Below are positions 36,480-49,193 of a DNA stretch of 64,000 bases, piece after piece (positions within the stretch are counted from its first letter, which is position 1; each line of letters starts with the position of its first letter). Source of the DNA: Macropodus opercularis (Eukaryota; Chordata; Actinopteri; Anabantiformes; Osphronemidae); assembly GCA_030770545.1 (NCBI GenBank), contig CM061109.1, positions 2,046,001 through 2,110,000 of the forward strand, given 5' to 3'. Below the pieces are notes generated by a model. That model saw only the letters and a program-made list of their open reading frames with translations, ran no database searches and was not told the origin of the DNA. A program made the translations under genes and the position numbers.

Positions 36480-37155
36480 ACTGAGGCCGCGAGATCTCAA
36501 AGACAGGCAGTGAGCTAGCAGCAGCTATCAAGCTCCTCTGCTGCAGAACCAGCTGCCAGTTCCCGTTTGTGTGGCAAATATCTTAGCGGTGCTGCTGTAG
36601 TTTTAGATGCTGTGGGGCCTGAGCTTCTCTATCTTCCTCACCTTCGTCTATCCACTTACAGTACATGCCACCGACAGATTACTTCCCTCCCATAGTTGGG
36701 AGAATTCAGTGGATGTGATGTGCTGTGTTCTGCCTGGTGACTATATTCATTCCTGGGTCGTCTAAAGTTTAGTGGTTGTGGGGCTATGGACCAAAGAGCT
36801 ACAGGACAGCAGGGTTTTTTATATTAAAATATTTGGGTTTTGTTGAAACCCTTTCGGGAACACGGCCAACGTCCTCTATCTATGATGCAGGTATTAAACT
36901 GATAATTCATCACACTGCAGTTTTTATTCTTCAGTGTCTGTATGGAGCAGTAGTCAGTATGAGCAACGCCTCTGATCTCAACCAGTCCAGGCTAATGGCC
37001 CATAATCCTGCTTCTGCTGGAGGTTTTCCTAGACCTGTTACAGGGAGAATTCTTTCTCTCCAATATTCTTAGTGAAACTAAATTTAAAAAGCATGCTCAA
37101 GCGGGACTTGTTGAGTTTTCTATAATTCAGAAATCTTACACAATAATTTAAGACC
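36480..37155 (+). mobile_element. L2-type LINE 3' end
   Basis: The segment begins with sequence like the C-terminal ORF end (GCTGCAGAACCAGCTGCCAG at 36540-36559). It runs through a decayed 3' UTR and reaches the recognisable CTGCTTCTGCTGGAGGTTTT, TTACAGGGAGAATTCTTTCT and GCTCAAGCGGGACTTGTTGA blocks at 37008-37115. An AT microsatellite follows directly. Diverged and not coding. Confidence 0.6.
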
Positions 37156-37156
37156 A

Positions 37157-37159
<3 letters not shown>

Positions 37160-37189
<30 letters not shown>
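37160..37189. repeat. (TA)n microsatellite
   Basis: Fifteen TA dinucleotides directly downstream of the LINE 3' end. Confidence 0.95.
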
Positions 37190-37196
<7 letters not shown>

Positions 37197-39254
37197 TTAA
37201 ATGAATTTTACTCAATTAAAGAATGTGGAGGGTTAAAGTCAAAAGTAAAATGTCATAAATTTCAGGGAGGTTTATTTCTCCATGTTTGTGGCCCATGGCA
37301 CAACATTTGGTGGTGGTTTGGCTTTGAAATTATACAATTTTTAAAGTAACATCTTTACTGCTGAACAGTTTTGATAAACACCATTTAAAACCTTTTTCAT
37401 TCTACATGAACTGCCATTGTAGTGTCTGGAATTACATTCATAGTTGGATTTACTGTCTAAAGACATCTCATAGACTTGCAGCATGTTTTTATTAAATTTG
37501 GTGGAGAGAAAAGCCGCGGGCCAAGAAATGATTGTATTGGAATTTGGAAATGATCCGGATCAGGGATTTCTATTAATAAATGGTAGTTGCTGTTTAGTTT
37601 CAGGCATCAGTCTGGAATGAACAGCGACGAGGGCTTGATTCTAAATCCTCTGGGTCAGTTTGCAGAGACATAAACAAAACATGACATGAGTCGCAGCGAT
37701 GGATACAAGAAAAAAAAAATTATGAGAATTTACACACATGCTTTTTCATGTCCAGATTATGCTTCCGTTATTAAGAGCAAGTCTTTGTTGGTGTGGTTCA
37801 GCTCAGCCACGTGTGCTCTGTTCCGTCATTCAACCCACTGTTTCTCGTTTTAACTGGTAACAATCTGCTGTTTTCTTTGACCAACTTGCCTTGTTTTATT
37901 CTTCATCGCTGCCGTTTCTGTTGCTTGAAATGCCCCTTTGTCTTTCACTGGCCCCTGTAGCAGTGAGCAGCCAGCAGAAATGACCTTTGGGTTACTTCGC
38001 ATTCATTTGTGTAGAAACTTTGGATCTTAGAAACCCTCACGAGTCATCATTATCTGCCTGGGACTGAGTGGAGCTCACTGCCTCTTATCCCTTGGATCAT
38101 TGCAGCCTGCCTCCACCTCAAACAGCCAAGCTTGTGTCATATAGTAGAAATACTGAGGTGAGAGGGATACAGGGCAGGTTGTCTCAGTAATCTATCTTGT
38201 GTTCATGGCACCACTGAGATAATATGAATTTAGATAATGTCATCGAAGCATGCAGTTAATTGTGAGTTATATTTTGTCAAATTAGATGAATTTGCAGATT
38301 TTTTTAATTTAGTTTTAATTTTTTTAATAAAAGGAGACGCTGATGCTTTTTCTAGATAAAATATACTGGACCTGGATGTTTCACGCCCTGGCCGGTCTGA
38401 AAACGTGTGCTTCGTTCGTTTAGGGGTGTGTCGCTTAGTGTGCAAATGAAATGTGAGTCACAGGTCGCAGCGTCTGCTTTGGCCTGGTCACGGTGTGAGT
38501 GTGTGGTGCGCTGAACCCAGACTCAGAGCAGTAATGTGACGTTTGCCCCAGTCTCACATATTTGGAGTCTAACAGGTTTTCCTGACCTGCACTTGCCTCC
38601 ATTTATCTTCACATCAAGTGATCACACAGTGTTTTGGATTTAGGTCAAAAAAGTTTGTTGGCAGCGCCTTCTCCCACGTTCGCTGTGTTCAGCACACGGC
38701 TTGCAGCGAGCTCCAAATGAGATTTCTTACGGCGGAATAACTATCCAGCTGTTTTCATTTCGGAATCTGTAACTTCTGTTGTCCTGTCTGGTTGAATCAA
38801 TTGCCTTAGTTCCCACTGCATAGAAATAATTAAGAATTAAGATGGAGCGTGTGAGTTAACACAGTGCACTGAGGCATAAATAAGCAGACCACATGCAAAC
38901 ATTCCCAAGCCCTCGTATTAATTCCTACTGCTTCCGTAACATGAAATACCTTTAGCAGGTTTTGATTTACACTCGTTTGCTTAGCTTTAAATTCTTCCCT
39001 GCTGTTCTTTTGCTGTTGACCCTCTTTTATTCAACTCCCTGTTCATCAATAATAGCTCCCTCTGTCGACATCTGTTATGATTTTATCTCCCAGCGTTTGA
39101 CACAGAGTTCGAGTGCTTCACTTCACCACATCCCAGAAAGATCACCAGCTGCACCTATCAGACCGGAAGGGAGAGCTGGTATTATTAATGTTCACCTGTT
39201 GCTGCCAACGGACGGTTAAAAACATATATATAATGTTTGTACTGCAGGTCAGGT
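37190..39254. other. Unassigned noncoding DNA
   Basis: No supported gene or repeat. Confidence 0.4.
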
Positions 39255-39346
39255 GGCTTTGTGTGGAGTCTGCATGTCCCCCCTTTATCTGTATGGTTCC
39301 TCTCCGGCTACTCCCGCTTCCTTCCATCCTCCAAAGACATGCAGTC
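39255..39346 (+). mobile_element. tRNA-derived SINE body, sense fragment
   Basis: GGCTTTGTGTGGAGTCTGCA followed by CTCTCCGGCTACTCCCGCTT and CATCCTCCAAAGACATGCAG matches the sense body of the SINE found antisense at 36253. Head and tail are absent. Confidence 0.7.
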
Positions 39347-41355
39347 AGCTCGAGTTTGTTAAAAATGTTGGCTATGCAGTGTTTTACGTGTGGAATCTGG
39401 ACAATCTGAAATAAGCTTTTTAGCGGTTCCTGAGAAATGTACTGCAACTGGCTACTGAAACATAATTTAATCTTCCTGAGCCATTTTTGTCCTGAGCAGG
39501 TAAATTCGTTTTTCAGAGCTTGTTGTCTGGAAACCGCTGCCAGCAGCACTGCGTTCAAACTAATTCAGATTATTTATGGGTTAGTTCACATTCATTCAAA
39601 CTTGAATTTCAAAAAATGGGACAGCTCCAACACAAACAGACCTGCCCTCCTTAACACTGTGCAGTTACTGAGTCACTGCATCCATTTGCTGTAATTCTAA
39701 CCCATCGTATTTGACTGTAAACAAAGCTCATCTCTAACCTTTATTAAGATTGCATTTAGTTGTCTCTCGTTCCAGTGTCATGACGATACATTTAGAATTC
39801 TGACTGTATAATTGAGTTTACAGTTGGACAAAATGTGCTGGTTATGTTTGTCATGCATGTTTTATGAGGCTGTTTCATTTTCAGTTTTCTCATTATACAA
39901 GGCCATGCGAGCCTCCAGGACAGGTCTGGTCTCTGCTGTTTAACATTTTTATCAATTTCAATAAGAGAAATAGTTTGTAAATAAAGAAACGGCAAAAAGA
40001 AATGAATAGCCAATAAGTATAAGGTTTCTACCCACAACCAACCAGCAGCGTCACAGCCAACAAACAACAACCCACTGAAGTCTCACGAAAATAAAAGCTC
40101 GTGAGGGAGTCATGCTGTGGAGAGAGGACAGATAAACACTGACAGGAAACAATGGCAAAATTAAATATATATAAAATATGAAGGTAAAGAAATGTGAGAA
40201 GAGAGTTTTATTTGTTGTAGCGATGTAAACAAAGCCTCCAAACTGTAATTTTGGTCACTGCTTACTTCATGGACCCAGACTTCCATCATCACTCTTTGAG
40301 TGGCTACACAGGATCTTCACCGTGGGCCCAGGGATTACGTTAAAGACTGAGCTCACTGCTGAGGCCTGAATGTTCTTCCTCTGAGGGTCTGTTTCAGGTT
40401 CCATCACCGCCCATGGTTTCACCTTGACTCTTGCAGATTATCTCCGTCACCCGTGTGTCTTTGTCTGCCATTGAAACCACTTTCTGTACGTCTGCAGTCG
40501 TTCCCAAACGTCGGGTCACCTTTGTCCAAACCGCTGATCGCTTACCCAGAGGCCATGACCACGCTGGATTATGATGTTATTGTTTGTTCTATCACATTTT
40601 TCCCTGCTGTCTTAACGCGTCTCTGGTTTTGTGATTTCGCCCAAAGGGAGAGACTTAGTAACCTTGTTTAAACTGTTTTGAAACTGAACTCTGAAACCTT
40701 GACACCAGACCGAGTTTGAAAGGAAAACTGTTTATTGAAGTGACAGATTTGGATCCCCGCCTGGAATTAGGAATACTTACCTTGTTTTGTCTATGCAGTC
40801 TTGTTGCTATATTGTTTTTGATCTCCTGCGGAGTGAAGGGGTTTTTCATGTTTGCGATCAGGGCATGTGTAAAATGTTCCCAGCATGCTTTGCAACGGAG
40901 CTACTCTTCCTGGATCCTGTGTTTAGTTTTCCCTTCCTTGTTTAGCTTCGCTGTGGGTTTTAGTTACATTAGGATTTAGTTCTGAGAACTTATTTGTAGG
41001 AGGATACATTTTGTTATCACAGCAGCCTATGAGTCTCTCTGAACACAAACACTCTACCAAGCCAGATATTGCTCTGTGTACCTGTTCTGCCTGTTCGCCA
41101 TTCATCCAGGCTTCTCCGGTGGTAGTGAAAACAGACTCCTCACAACCACTTCCTCCACGTTTAGCCATCGTCACCCTGCTTCTGCTACTCACCCATCTAC
41201 TACTAAGTCTTCAACGATTATATGTAAGTCTCTGGATCACTGAAAAGAAAAAAGTAAGAAAGCTAATCAAATATCTTGCTTCTTGTCTTGTTTCTTTTCC
41301 AAATACCCTGTAAAACTTTTAACTGCAGAAGAATGAGAGGTACAGGATCATGTGG
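39347..41355. other. Unassigned noncoding DNA
   Basis: No gene. The part 40680-41200 has T-rich leader-like sequence and may be an old LTR fragment; not assignable. Confidence 0.35.
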
Positions 41356-41359
41356 CATA

Positions 41360-41500
41360 TTTGTGAGTAGGTGCAGTGGTTACCCTGCAATTGTGGTTTT
41401 GTTATTGAGTTCTTGGCCAAGATGCTTAACCCAAAGAGGTTTGCACTGTGTATTGCAGCTCTGCCTTAAACGGTGTGTGAGTGTGGATCTTTAGATGCCG
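41360..41500 (+). mobile_element. tRNA-derived SINE relic
   Basis: GTGCAGTGGTTACCCTGCAA is a decayed A-box head. It is followed by TTCTTGGCCAAGATGCTTAA CCC, the CCTTGGGCAAGGCACTTAACCC-type block common in teleost SINEs, and ends with GGTGTGTGAGTGTGGA. There is no clear B box. Confidence 0.5.
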
Positions 41501-42022
41501 AAATAGAAAAACTCTGTATAGGTGTAGACTGAAATAAACCATAGCTGTACAAAACAGTTGAGGGTTGTAAATGGTTTTTGTGCAATGCACAGCTTTCGTA
41601 TTTTTGAGGAATGCATTGTTAAAATTCCACTTTTATTGGACTTAATAGACACATGAGAAAAATGTGCTTACACATGTTTCTTCTTGCCATAGAGGTGAAT
41701 AAACCTCTATCATTTATATGAAGTATGTGTAGGAATACTTTGCCTTCAATACATTTGGAGTCCAATGTGCTGTTTTGGGCATCTGGGGTTTGGGTGTGAT
41801 TCACATAATCATCTTTGGAGTTTCAAAAAAAGAAGTGCATTTCTCTGGGTTTCTGTATTTTCATTTCTTTTGCTCAGATTGTAGGCTCGCTATTTGTGCC
41901 GTAAATCCATTCCCCACCTTTTTCTGTCTCCATCTCTATGTCATTCTCTGGCTTTAAACGTTTTGCACCTTGGTGTCTGTGATGTGCAGACTCCTGGAAT
42001 ATTAGAATTCCTGTATTTTCTG
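41501..42022. other. Unassigned AT-rich DNA
   Basis: Nothing recognisable. Confidence 0.4.
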
Positions 42023-42024
42023 AA

Positions 42025-42080
42025 GTTGACCTGTCCAGGGTGAACCTCGCCTCAGATCCAGTGACAGCCGGGATAGGTTG
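42025..42080 (+). mobile_element. SINE tail fragment
   Basis: GACCTGTCCAGGGTGAACCT and GTGACAGCCGGGATAGGTTG match the 3' part of the teleost SINE whose body occurs at 39255. It abuts an antisense L2-type tail within a few bases, so this is a compound insertion site. Confidence 0.65.
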
Positions 42081-42082
42081 AT

Positions 42083-42190
42083 TTCAAATCCGTTTATTTA
42101 TGTAGTGCCAATTCACAACAGAAACCCTTTACTGACAGTTGCAACTATATAGAAAAGCCAACAAATCCCACCTGAGCAAGCCTTTTTATT
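42083..42190 (-). mobile_element. L2-type LINE 3' UTR, antisense
   Basis: TTTATTTATGTAGTGCCAAT TCACAACAGAAACC and GCCAACAAATCCCACCTGAG CAAGC are the antisense of the GGCGCTATATAAATAAA-type LINE terminus and of the preceding GCTCA...GGGATTTGTTGG block. Confidence 0.65.
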
Positions 42191-42449
42191 TATGAAACAA
42201 TAAATAAATGATGAACATTATTTAAATCTTACAGTTATAGCAACAGTGGAAAGGTAAACCTACTAAACCTCCGGGTGGGCGACCAAGTGTCTCAACCAAG
42301 GCTCTGGGGTAATGAGTAGGACAGTAGGGTTTGTTTTTAGCCTGGCACAGACTTACGCACTGCTTTTGGCCACCTCTGGATCTGGAGAGGCTGCTGTCTC
42401 ATTAAATTCCAATGAATCACTCCTTGTATTGTTTGTTTGTTTTCCTTTA

Positions 42450-42705
42450 ATTATAATTTAAGTGATCGAGAAGCAGATCTTATGTTGCCACCACCAGTCA
42501 GAGGGCAGCAGTCAAAGGCAGGGCCCTTGCCAACCCGATGTCTGGGCACGAAAACTGGCTTGTGGGACATGGAAAGTCACCTCGGCTCCACAGACAGTTT
42601 GCTCCGGAGCCCGACTCCCTGAGAGGGGCTGAAATCTGGAGTTGCCCAGAGTGAGAGGTGGTGGGCTGATGTGGGCTTGCTAACAGCTTCCCCACTCAGC
42701 TAGAA
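42450..42705 (+). mobile_element. Non-LTR retrotransposon relic (endonuclease start)
   Basis: GAGAAGCAGATCTTATGTTG, GGCTTGTGGGACATGGAAAG TCACCTC and CCCTGAGAGGGGCTGAAATC, then GAGTTGCCCAGAGTGAGAGG and GGTGGGCTGATGTGGGCTTG follow a fish LINE at the start of its endonuclease ORF (the LWDMESHL and SGVAQGERR-type blocks). Internal sequence between these blocks is deleted and the frame is broken. The clade is not determined. Confidence 0.6.
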
Positions 42706-45700
42706 CATGCTTGTGGTCATGTCATCTGACATGAGAAGGGCTGAGCTGTTAACTGATCTGAATCCACTGGCGAGGGAGGAAGTTGGACAGAGGTAAGTAG
42801 AGACAGGAGACTCTGAGGTGAACTCGCCTACAGTATGACCCAGGCGTACGTCACAGAGGTGGTTTGTATATTCTATTAGTGGCAAAACAGAGGATGGATA
42901 AGATCCATTCTGACCACCCATACCTTCATCTCTAAAGGAGGCAGAAGAGAAGCTAAACATAAAACGCACTGAGCAAAACAAAGTGGGAGGAGTGGAAGGA
43001 GACAGAGCACAACTAGATAACAAGCAGAATCTTTCACCTCACATCCAGTGCCGTAAGTCAGAAATGTAGAACTTTATGTGTACAAATGTGTCATTTAAAC
43101 CAAGTTTCAATTCTACATTCATTAAAACTGAAACACAAACGTAAAATTATTTCTGAGTGTCGTCCTGGGCTTTTGTCTTGAACTTTGTTCCACTCGGTGA
43201 CCTTTGGGGAAACAACGCTCTGCTCTTTCCCTCTCTTATAAATGCATCTGGGCCTATGCCGAGCTAAAACCTTAAATGGGCAGTGCTTATTTATGAAGCA
43301 TGAATAATGTCATCTGTTGTCCCTTTCTGTGCCTCAGCAAACCCAGAGCTAGACCTGAGTCCGCTGATAGGGAAGACACCCAGGCATTCATCAGTCATGG
43401 GTCATTAGTTTGATCGTCCTCACTGTAATGAGGTCACTGTCACTTCAGCCCTTCATTATTTTCTAATTACTCTTTGTCTAGTGGACACTCGTTAGAATGT
43501 ACCACAGGAAAGAAGGTGTGTTTCATAGTGTGATTGCTGGTATCTGGGGTGAGAACAGGACGGTCACGTTGTAAATCAGGGTATTAGATCGGTTCTCTGA
43601 TCTATGTGATGCTTCAACCATGCGAGAGTAGCCATGATATCACTGCCACTGTACTGTATGTGAGAGGAGTTCATCATCTACTAAGATGAGCTGTTGAACA
43701 GTTTAATAGCTGCAACACCTTTACCGTAAACATCCTGTCAATCATCTCTTAAATTATAGTGGCGGCGGCTGGTTTCTCAGTCATCCAAGTGGTGTTGTCT
43801 GAAAGTCTTTATGCTAGAAAAAGACGTTGCTTCCTGTGACTGTACACAATAAAGTTCTGCATTTACAAAGAAATAAACAAATGTCTTCCCTCCCATCCAT
43901 GTGCATGTCCCCAGAGGCTTTTTGATACGTGTCTTTTAAACTACTATACATTTTACAAATAATATTTTTGATATGTAATAATATTTAAATAACACAGTCA
44001 CATATGCTGTTGGCTTTAGAAAACATTTCCTTGACCCTTCTTTCTTTTCTGGCAGACAGCTGAAAAGACAAGTGTCATGTTTTGCAGCCTCAATGAAAAG
44101 CAATGACAAGTAAAATGATGTCAACCCTTGTCAAGTGTGTTTTAAGAAGAGATTTAAAAAGGATGAGGCCGTTGTAATATATAAGGGCAGTTCACTGTAG
44201 GTAAGATGAAGACAGTTCATCCAATATTACATAGTGATGCAGCTGAATACTAAATAGTGTCAAGCATGTATGTTAGTATAAATACAATTTGATATACTGA
44301 AACTGTGTTTTTCTTTACATCCTCGGGGACACTCAGACTCTCAGCCTCTCTGGTTTGGGTTAGTTATTCATCTTTAAAATCATATGGCACCATTTTGATT
44401 GGGCAATTACAGCTTTAACAATACACTGAGCTTTACTTAATCCAACAAGCTGGCAACAATTGAGAAAACTCATTCAAGGAGAGCGTCTAAAGGGGGGCTT
44501 AGAGTGTCTCAAGTTGGTCCTCACTGCACTATCTCTAGCAGTCAGGTGGGAGAACAACAATAGCTTTCATGATTGTGGACTGAAATCCAAAATGAGTAGA
44601 TTGGCAGTGGAGAAAAAGGATAATGAAATTTTAATCACAATGCTTTAGAGAAATTCCAAAGGAGAGAAGCATCTGCTTGTGGTCTGGTGGCTTTTCCAAA
44701 TTTAAACATCACTGATTCAATCTTCATATCATATCAAGTGTTCTTATGCTATTACCAAACACTAAACAGCCCATGAATACTGACAGCCTCCACAAATATT
44801 TGGTGTTTATAACATTTATTTTAAATCATATTTTATTATCTGAAAGATATCCTACATGTATAATAGATCTGAATCAATTTTATTGTCTCTGCTTCTGATT
44901 TCATAAGCAGTTGTTGAGTCGTTCTCATGTCCTTTACAAAAGAGACTCAACAAACTGACAGTGAAGAATTGAAGACAATGTAGATGGACTGAAGCAGGTA
45001 ATGGTAAAGTTCTAATGTGCCATTGACAAAAGGAAAGACGCAATCAAAGCGAGGCTTGGCAGAGGGGACAGAACTGGAGAAACACAGATCATGACACACA
45101 GTCAATAAACCAACCACAGACACAACCACCATAACAAAAACCCCCAATAATAATAATTATTATTTCAAGCAAAGCACAAGACAAATCCACAATCCACCAC
45201 AAAGTTGATGAGAACACGCAGTGACCAAAAAACCATTTCCCACTAACTCAAGCACAGTCTTCTGTGGGAAAGTCACGGGTTGTCTAACCTGCGGAAATGC
45301 TGTTTGAACTACTCAACAACTTAGCTACTTTCATCTTCACTGCAGCTGCTAAAGATCGTGAGATTTTACGTTATTATGTATTGATGGTTATAATAACCAA
45401 CATTAGCCCTAATGACACATGGCCTCATTTGGCTGCATCGTGTCCAGACAGAGATAAGTCAGATTAAACTTGAGAGGACAATTGAGATCCAGTGGAAACT
45501 CTTAGTAGTCGGAACATATTCAACAAATTACTACAGTACTGACGTAGTGACACTTACATTTGTCTTTTGTTCGCTCACTTTGCATTGTGTACATTGACCA
45601 AAATGAACATTCATGACTTATATTTCTGAAAGCCTTCTTTGTTTACAGCTTTTCCTCACACTTTTGCTCAGGACTGTACATGCAACTGCAAGTGCATTTT

Positions 45701-46590
45701 ATCACACAGCAGCCAGCAAACTTATCCCTGTGCCTATTTTCACTGGCAATGGCTTTATTCAAGTGTATGAGCCTCAGCATAACTACAGCAAACTCTGTGC
45801 TATTTTAGTTTGGGGATGTCTTCTACTAACCTATGCTCAAAAAATGTATAAAAAACACATTCAAAAAGAAAGTGAGCCAAAAAAAGAAAGGACAGAATGA
45901 AGTCATAATGTAAAATCATGCTGAAACAATGAGACCCCTCCAACGCTCTCCCACCCAAGACCATTAGGAGACTGATGAGTGAACAGTTAGCTAGATCAAC
46001 TCAGCACGTCTGGTTCCCCGCTAGGTCTTTAATCATCCCTTATCTCTGCCGACAATACCGCAGCTCAGTCTCTCGCCGCCTTCGCCTTTATGTCCCTCTC
46101 TCTCACGTCCGTATCATCCGGCCTCCCCTTCCACCTGAATGTTGTTCATGGGTGGTACTCTGTTTTGTTTTGGGCAGCAGAATGACATGGTTAGCAGTTC
46201 TATTGTGACTTGTGTCTGGAAAACAGGGAAAGCCAAAATGAATGCCAGCGCGTGATGAAAGCTGGGTAAATACTGGGCTTTGTGAGGGACTGACAGACAC
46301 AGCCTGAGGTAAAATGCCAATCTCGTGAGAATTTCCTATGCTTGGTTGTGGCTCTAATGTGACTGATACGTTATCAAAGCAGATGGATGTCATCTCATGT
46401 CTGTGTGGTAGGGACATAAATTGAAGGAGGTATTTTCAGTATATCCAGCATCTGCATCAGCACCTGATCTGTCTTCAGGGTTAATTTTCTGCATAAAGGT
46501 GCCAAGTTTGATCCCCAATTAAAATATGCAAAGAGAGTGAAGGGTGGTGGCAGCCCTCCAGGAAAGTCTATATCAATAAAGGCTTATCGA
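42706..46590. other. Unassigned noncoding DNA
   Basis: No gene. Blocks at about 43250-43500 and 44390-44700 are free of low complexity and may be regulatory. The part 44930-45250 is A-rich like the antisense LTR-like tracts. Confidence 0.4.
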
Positions 46591-46673
46591 TTATTGAATT
46601 ACAGCACCTCATTATTTCACTTCATTCAAACACTTTGACTGTGGTACCTCTGTCTGTCCTTGAACATGTTTTA
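46591..46673 (+). repeat. Direct repeat, left copy
   Basis: TTATTGAATTACAGCACCTC ATTATTTCAC ... ACCTCTGTCTGTCCTTGAAC ATGTTTTA is repeated at 47733-47838 in the same orientation. The right copy has about 23 extra bases in the middle. The repeat type is unknown. Confidence 0.7.
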
Positions 46674-47490
46674 TCTGTCTTCATGCTGTGTTTTACACGT
46701 TTACCGGACACAGGGTGGATGTTCTGTATAAAGGTTAAGATCAGTGTCTGTAGTACAAAGCAAAAAGAGTTTTCACATATTTACTTACTCATCATATTTT
46801 CATCATTACTGGTAGCTGTTCAATTGCATACATTGAAAGTGCTTCATGTATAAAAGTTAAAGAAATGCATTCTCAAATTATTTATTTCCATGCCATAAAA
46901 AAAATTGTTCCCCTGAGAATTTTTCAGCTTTTTTTTGTATTTTTTGTAAACACTAAATTGTGCTTGATCAGCAAAAAAGGACACTTCATGTCAAAGTGAC
47001 TACAGCTTTCTACAAAGAAAGGGACCTTGTCTTTCACCACTATTACTCATTTAAAGGAGACACAGCCCTGGTAGCCTCCCTCATTAGTTCTTGTACGGTT
47101 ATCCAGTTTTTTCAAAGACGACCATGATTTATCTCAGTGACCCTGACCTGTGCTTTTTAATAACTTGTTTGAGGGGTTGCTGTGTTCTTTCCTTCCTAGA
47201 ACAGATGTATTTGTTGTCAGTCTCTGAAATACATTGACCGCTCTCAGGTGACCTTCATGTAAAGTCCCCTGTTATGCTTTTCCTGCCAGATCCTAGTCTA
47301 CGACCAGCTACAGAATTCAGAATTTCACTCCCATCCTGTTCTGGGAAAGCATCAGACTACTCAATAAAATGTGAAAAAAGGAGGAAGTGCACTTCTAATC
47401 TACTCCGCTGTACACTCACTGTGTAAAGACTCAAAGAATTTAAAGAATCGAAGATGTTTGATTCACAATTTGACATATTTAAGAACTGAG
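46674..47490. other. DNA between direct repeats, unassigned
   Basis: No gene or terminal repeat structure is visible. Confidence 0.4.
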
Positions 47491-47497
47491 ATACTGT

Positions 47498-47720
47498 TTC
47501 TGTTACGGTACTTCAACCAGACCAGAGAAGGACAGAGACCAGTTTCTGGTATGGAAATATTTAATAGATAATTAAACACATACAAATAAGAGAAACGATA
47601 CCAACTAAAAACCACAGGGAAGAAAGACTACGATAAAGAAAACACTAACGGACGTAGCTAACGAGACAACAAACGAACCACTGGGACTAAACTAGAGGAG
47701 GAGGTACAGCACAAGAACCA
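47498..47720 (-). mobile_element. Possible degenerate antisense solo LTR (gypsy-like)
   Basis: It begins CTGTTACGG and has CAGAGACCAGTTTCTGGTAT GGAAATATTTAAT near the start, then A-rich sequence with ACGAGACAACAAACGAACC. The intact LTR at 62075-62555, read antisense, has the same order: TGTTAC, GAGACCAGTTGCTTGG, TTTTATTTC and then A-rich sequence. Similarity is low and no end at the other side can be fixed. Confidence 0.35.
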
Positions 47721-47732
47721 AGAGTTTATTGG

Positions 47733-47838
47733 TTATTGAATTACAATACCTCATTATTTCACTGCGTTCAAACACCACTGATTCATACAGTTCGCTGGGT
47801 TTCGTGGGGCACCTCTGTCTGCCCTTGAACATGTTTTA
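47733..47838 (+). repeat. Direct repeat, right copy
   Basis: Partner of 46591-46673. The two are near-identical over the first 40 and last 30 bases, with about 23 bases inserted or lost between them. Confidence 0.7.
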
Positions 47839-48720
47839 GAACCAGTGTCTCTCACATTGTCACTTTGTGAAATTAGTTTCCACAAGGAAAAACAGAATTA
47901 ACCTTGTGAGGCCAGAACCATCCCTCACTCACCTCCTCTTCCACCGGTTAAGCCACCAGAGCCCTTGGTTTCAGCAGGCTCAGAGTTCGCTACATCAAGA
48001 AAGAAGAGAGCAGGAACTGGGAGGTGCAATAGGGGAACAAGTGGGGTTTACAAAGAGAATACAAAAATGAAACTGACAAAACTTACAAGTTGGAGGAGAC
48101 AAGAGTAGACAAGCCGGAGTAACAAGACAATGAGCCACAAAAACATAGACAGACACATCTGGCAGATAGACTTCAGGAGGGATAAAGTGGGATTTAGCCA
48201 GTGTGGGATTAGGAAGAGAGGATAATAGCACAAAGGCTAATACGACACCAAGGTGAGAGCGAGAGATGGAAAAAGATAAACGCAAGTAGGTTTTGTAAGT
48301 GGAACCTTTGTAGGACACACTGGCACATATATGAAACACCCAGTGTCCTAATACGTGTATACATCAAATGTTAAAAGGATTTACAGAGAGGAAAAAATAT
48401 TAACAACAGCATTAAAACAGAAAAGGCATATATTTGTATCTTACAGTTTACACTCACAGCCTTCACACTGTCTGGATTTGGGGTCAGCTTTACTGTTTTT
48501 TTTTTTATGACTGAACCAAATGTTAGAATGTATAAATACTCAACACCAACAAGTTGTCAGAACAGCTGTTTAGTGTTTTCATTATAAATGAAACACATCC
48601 ACATTGAAATGATCCTAAAACACACACATTCATGTCTGCTATCATTACGCTATATGTACACTTCAATCAACCTTGCTGCGGTGGGTTTATACTTTACTTT
48701 CCCAGTCCCAAAATAAGAAA
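47839..48720. other. Unassigned DNA
   Basis: The part 47990-48300 is purine-rich with AGACAAGAGTAGACAAG-type words and may be antisense LTR-like. No gene. Confidence 0.35.
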
Positions 48721-48745
48721 TATATATATATATATATTTTTTTTT
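48721..48745. repeat. (TA)n and T-run
   Basis: About eight TA dinucleotides followed by a T run. Confidence 0.9.
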
Positions 48746-49050
48746 ACTCACAGATCCACACAAACACAGAGAAAGATTCCATTTATCACCTCTCACATTC
48801 AGTTGATTCAGGACTGGAGCCACTTTAAAGAACAATAGCCAACTGTAACAATACTATTAGCATATGGGCCGTGGCATAAGACCTGACACCAACCGTTATT
48901 CTGCACTTAACTTAAAAAGAAACAGAGCTGTAGAGGTGGACATGAGAAAAGGCTTCCTAACTAGAGTTTCATTGGCTTCCCTGTCCTTACAGTGGGCTCT
49001 TTGTGTGATCCTACAGACCATGACGCCAGACCTGAGCACCCGCCAATTTA
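48746..49050. other. Unassigned DNA
   Basis: Nothing recognisable. Confidence 0.4.
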
Positions 49051-49051
49051 T

Positions 49052-49193
49052 CCTTCCCTTCTCTGTCTCCCTTTCACTGTCTTTCTCTGTCTCCCTTTCT
49101 CTGCCTCCCTTTCTCTGTCTTTCTCTGTCTCCCTTTCTCTGTCTCCCTTTCTCTGTCTCCCTTTCTCTGCCTCCCTTTCTCTCTCTCTCTGTC
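49052..49193. repeat. Pyrimidine minisatellite, 14-bp unit
   Basis: Imperfect tandem copies of TTTCTCTGTCTCCC, with a TTTCTCTGCCTCCC variant and shortened units, end in a CT dinucleotide run. The tract is almost pure C+T on the top strand. A 142-codon frame that crosses it is a by-product of the repeat. Confidence 0.9.

Noticed and set aside
39142..39558. 138-codon minus-strand frame
   Set aside because: It overlaps a SINE fragment read antisense and has no recognisable domain.
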